Source: Gordonia westfalica (GTDB taxonomy: Bacteria; Actinomycetota; Actinomycetes; Mycobacteriales; Mycobacteriaceae). From it: a stretch of 25,677 bases of DNA. Position numbers and translations under genes: made by a program. Below, one piece after another: positions 23,626 through 25,677 of this stretch (the stretch's first letter is position 1; each line of letters opens with the position of its first letter). A model generated the notes under the pieces. It was not told the DNA's origin, ran no database searches, and saw nothing but the letters and a program-made list of their open reading frames with translations. The stretch lies in NCBI RefSeq assembly GCF_900105725.1, contig NZ_FNLM01000005.1:1-25677 (forward strand), written 5' to 3'.

Positions 23626-24171
23626 ATGTCCTTCTCGCACTACGCAGATCCAGTCCCTGTAGTAGCAGATGAAAACAGGAAGGTCCACGTATCGCTCGGT
23701 GAGGTGAGCGGCCTCGACCTGGCGTACCTGTCGGTTGAGTCCCCGTCCGGCCGGGGTGAAGTGGTTCTCACGCTCGCCGAGCTACGCGACGTGTACAGAG
23801 CAATGCAGGAGGCCGATCCGGACTGGCGTGAGCCCAGCGGCGGCTACTACCTCTACCGAGTTGCGATCACGAGCTATCCCGAAGGGGCACTGACCTTCTA
23901 CACCGACGACACCGGTGAGGAGTTCGGGTACCCCAACCCTGACTGGGAACCCGAGGGGTGGGACCCCGATCCGGGGTATATCGCGCAGTTCGGGAGTCGA
24001 CGCTTCCACTGGCCGTCCACTAAGCGCGAGTACAAGTCGTTGTCCTCCGCGAAGTCTAGGGCCAAGCTCATCGAATCGTATGGTGCGACAGCGGTTGTGG
24101 AGCGGTCGTCGCGGATTGTGTGGCCTGGGCCGGACGATTCCCACCTGGACCGTATCGGCGGTGCGGCATGA
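23626..24171 (+). CDS. 181-aa hypothetical protein (copy D, intact)
   Basis: Same as 12466-13011. Confidence 0.8.
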   Translation: MSFSHYADPVPVVADENRKVHVSLGEVSGLDLAYLSVESPSGRGEVVLTLAELRDVYRAMQEADPDWREPSGGYYLYRVAITSYPEGALTFYTDDTGEEFGYPNPDWEPEGWDPDPGYIAQFGSRRFHWPSTKREYKSLSSAKSRAKLIESYGATAVVERSSRIVWPGPDDSHLDRIGGAA

Positions 24172-24395
24172 GCACCGATCCTGCTGTGGAGGCTGCGCGT
24201 AAGGCGTGGGAGCAGTCGTCTCCGCTACGCCCGTTCGACCCGGAGGAGTCGCCGGAGTACTGGATGGTGTTGGCCGCACGCGAAGCACTCAAGTCGAGTC
24301 GGCTGCGCACTGCCCTCAATGATCTGGTGGCCCACGGTGATCTGACTCCGTCGGGGCGGATCGTCCTGCAACGCATCATCGGCGGTGCGGCATGA
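24168..24395 (+). CDS. 75-aa hypothetical protein (copy D)
   Basis: Same as 13008-13235. Confidence 0.75.
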   Translation: MSTDPAVEAARKAWEQSSPLRPFDPEESPEYWMVLAAREALKSSRLRTALNDLVAHGDLTPSGRIVLQRIIGGAA

Positions 24396-24622
24396 GTGAT
24401 CTTCCGCTGCATGAGGTTCCGCCCATCCCCATCGACGGCTTGACGGGTACCCATCACGTCACGACCATTCCCGCCACAGGGGAACCCGTCTTCGTGATCT
24501 TTCCGCCGGGTGAGGACGACGCCATCGAACTCACCCGCCCGCAACTGTGGCAGCACATCGATGCGCTGCTCACCCTGCTCAAGCGAACCCCCATCCCCAC
24601 CAGAACCTTGGAGGCGTCATGA
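24392..24622 (+). CDS. 76-aa hypothetical protein (copy D)
   Basis: Same as 13232-13462. Confidence 0.75.
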   Translation: MSDLPLHEVPPIPIDGLTGTHHVTTIPATGEPVFVIFPPGEDDAIELTRPQLWQHIDALLTLLKRTPIPTRTLEAS

Positions 24623-24839
24623 ACGACAGAAACCTTCAGCCCTTCAGTACACCCTGAAGGAGGCCGCCCAAATCCTGGGAGTCTCCGAGAAGACCCTTCG
24701 CCGCGAGTATGTCGAGGGGCGAATCCTGTTCCGAACCTTGCGTGAGGGGGGCGGCAAGTACTTTATCGACCACGAAGAGTGTGTGCGGTGGCGGAACTCG
24801 CTGCCGCAGCCGGCTCCGGGTGAGAGGGCGGCGTCGTGA
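24619..24839 (+). CDS. Excise/MerR-like HTH protein, frameshifted copy D
   Basis: Same gene as 13459-13680, but the C run at 24640-24642 is one base short, breaking the frame at codon 8. The HTH remains open in another frame that continues from the 76-aa gene region. Confidence 0.8.
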
Positions 24840-25002
24840 AGGCCGCGATCTGGGTTCCCGCGTATGCGTGTCTTGTGTTGGGGTGTGGGCGATCCTCCCA
24901 CCTCTCGGACCGGAAGAACTGGTGGCGTTCGTGATCGTCGCGGTCCTGTTGCTGATGACGGTGGTCGGGTTCTGCATGCCCACCCAGGAGGTCGACCAGT
25001 GA
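24836..25002 (+). CDS. 55-aa membrane protein, frameshifted copy D
   Basis: Same gene as 13677-13844; the G run 24880-24883 has lost one base, ahead of the second hydrophobic stretch. Confidence 0.65.
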
Positions 25003-25246
25003 GCGGGGCCGAAACCATCTTCGGGTCCGAGCTGTATGGCGCGATCGTGCAGCAGCAGATCGCCGACGCACAACACACCCAGAACCAGCTCGACAAGTAC
25101 TACCAGCGCAAGGAGGCGCAACTCCTCTGGCTGCGTGCAGAGATAGCGCACTACGCAGCCAAGCAGGACTCGAAGTCGGTCGAGTACGCGCTGCTTTCAA
25201 TCCTCCAGCGCTCCTACGACATCGAAGACGAGGGGTCGACCAGTGA
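24999..25246 (+). CDS. 82-aa helical protein, frameshifted copy D
   Basis: Same gene as 13841-14089; the G run 25232-25235 is one base short, which shifts only the last few codons and removes the normal stop from frame. Confidence 0.75.
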
Positions 25247-25425
25247 GCAGCGGTGCAGTGGAAGCCCGCTATGCCGGCTGGTGCCCCAAATGCCGCACCG
25301 ACTACCCCGTAGGCACATTGATCGGCTACGTCCGCGAATACCTGGTGTTCCCGGATGGGCGGGCGGGGAAGAACGTGACGGTGTGTGAGCCGTGCGCGGT
25401 GGAGGTGACCCGTGAGCGTCGTTGA
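25243..25425 (+). CDS. 60-aa CxxC/CxxC protein (copy D)
   Basis: Same as 14086-14268. Confidence 0.8.
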   Translation: MSSGAVEARYAGWCPKCRTDYPVGTLIGYVREYLVFPDGRAGKNVTVCEPCAVEVTRERR

Positions 25426-25657
25426 CATGCAGGCGTTTCGGACGGCACGCGACATCGTGGAGGTGGAAGCCGACCTCGCTTCCGAGGCATTCACGCACGG
25501 CTTCATGTCCTCGATGCAGGTTTCGGCTGCCGGGTGTAGCGCGGTCCTCACCGACTTCTACGGGCGTCGGGTGTTGAAGGTGGAGCCGCAATCGTCGCCA
25601 TGGATCACCCGCGATCACGTGCTGGTGTTCCTCGCAGCGCAGGAGGCCCAGCCATGA
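25412..25657 (+). CDS. 81-aa hypothetical protein (copy D)
   Basis: Same as 14255-14500. Confidence 0.76.
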   Translation: MSVVDMQAFRTARDIVEVEADLASEAFTHGFMSSMQVSAAGCSAVLTDFYGRRVLKVEPQSSPWITRDHVLVFLAAQEAQP

Positions 25658-25677
25658 GCATCTACTACCAGGACGAC
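25654..25677 (+). CDS. Start of the beta-class DNA methyltransferase (copy D, cut by window end)
   Basis: First eight codons of the gene at 14497-15213. Confidence 0.85.

Larger units (their letters stand above)
21952..25677 (+). repeat. Copy D of the inverted phage unit (partial, cut by window end)
   Basis: Same orientation as copy B, offset +11160 after about 22140 and decreasing by one at each small deletion. The first 190 nt are deletion-rich; afterwards the copy is nearly exact with four further one-base losses. Confidence 0.92.

Noticed and set aside
24763..25551. 262-residue frame on the minus strand of copy D
   Set aside because: Made by joining antisense shadow frames through one-base losses; not open in copies B or C.
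1..25677. Transposon or insertion sequence with very long terminal inverted repeats
   Set aside because: The repeats are the complete gene set, no transposase or target-site duplication is seen, and turning points differ between repeats.
1..25677. CRISPR arrays, tRNA, rRNA, integrase or att sites
   Set aside because: No short regularly spaced repeats, no tRNA-like cloverleaf text noticed, and no recombinase motifs in any frame examined.

Overview
The window looks like the early/lysogeny side of a temperate actinobacteriophage genome (host probably a mycolata-type actinobacterium such as Gordonia, Rhodococcus or Mycobacterium; inferred, not proven). The support is high G+C, many GTG starts, tight ATGA/GTGA overlaps between small genes, a DUF3263-type protein (an actinobacterial family), a divergent repressor/Cro-like switch with an ImmA/IrrE metalloprotease, ParB-like and HTH regulators, two orphan phage-type DNA methyltransferases and an ERF-like annealing protein. 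No capsid, tail, lysis, integrase, tRNA or rRNA genes were seen.

The dominant property of the window is that it is not a linear genome segment. One unit of about 8.5 kb is written four times in alternating orientation: copy A (1-8548, main operon on minus), copy B (8668-16178, plus), copy C (16328-21899, minus) and copy D (about 21952-25677, plus, cut by the window end). The copies turn back at three different loci (8549-8667, 16179-16327, 21900-21951). They differ almost only by one-base length changes in short C/G runs, each of which frameshifts a gene that is intact in another copy. Two of the turns are surrounded by degraded, deletion-rich sequence, one of them with a poly-C stretch. The simplest explanation is an amplification or fold-back chimera (for example from multiple displacement amplification) sequenced with uncorrected long reads. 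Frameshifts here should therefore be treated as read errors, and the fourfold gene dosage should not be believed.

Consensus unit, in copy B orientation. On the minus strand lie a possible secreted-protein start, a DUF3263 protein, an ImmA/IrrE-like protease and an HTH immunity repressor. A divergent promoter region follows. On the plus strand lie a Cro-like HTH protein, a 172-bp GC-rich leader with a strong hairpin, a ParB-accessory-like protein, a DGQHR-motif ParB-like protein, hypothetical proteins of 181, 75 and 76 aa, an excise/MerR-like HTH protein, a two-helix membrane protein, a helical 82-aa protein, a CxxC protein, an 81-aa protein, a beta-class DNA methyltransferase, proteins of 69 and 57 aa, a cysteine-cluster protein (145 aa), a PGDW-motif protein, an ERF-like protein and a Dam-type methyltransferase. 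The last two are seen best in copy A.

How it would work (inference): repressor versus Cro-like protein sets lysogeny or lytic growth, with ImmA as a candidate repressor-removing protease. The rightward operon is the early lytic set: DNA-binding/partition-like regulators, methyltransferases that may protect phage DNA from host restriction, and a recombination protein. I found no clearly new defence or mobile system; the unusual structure is the nested fold-back itself.
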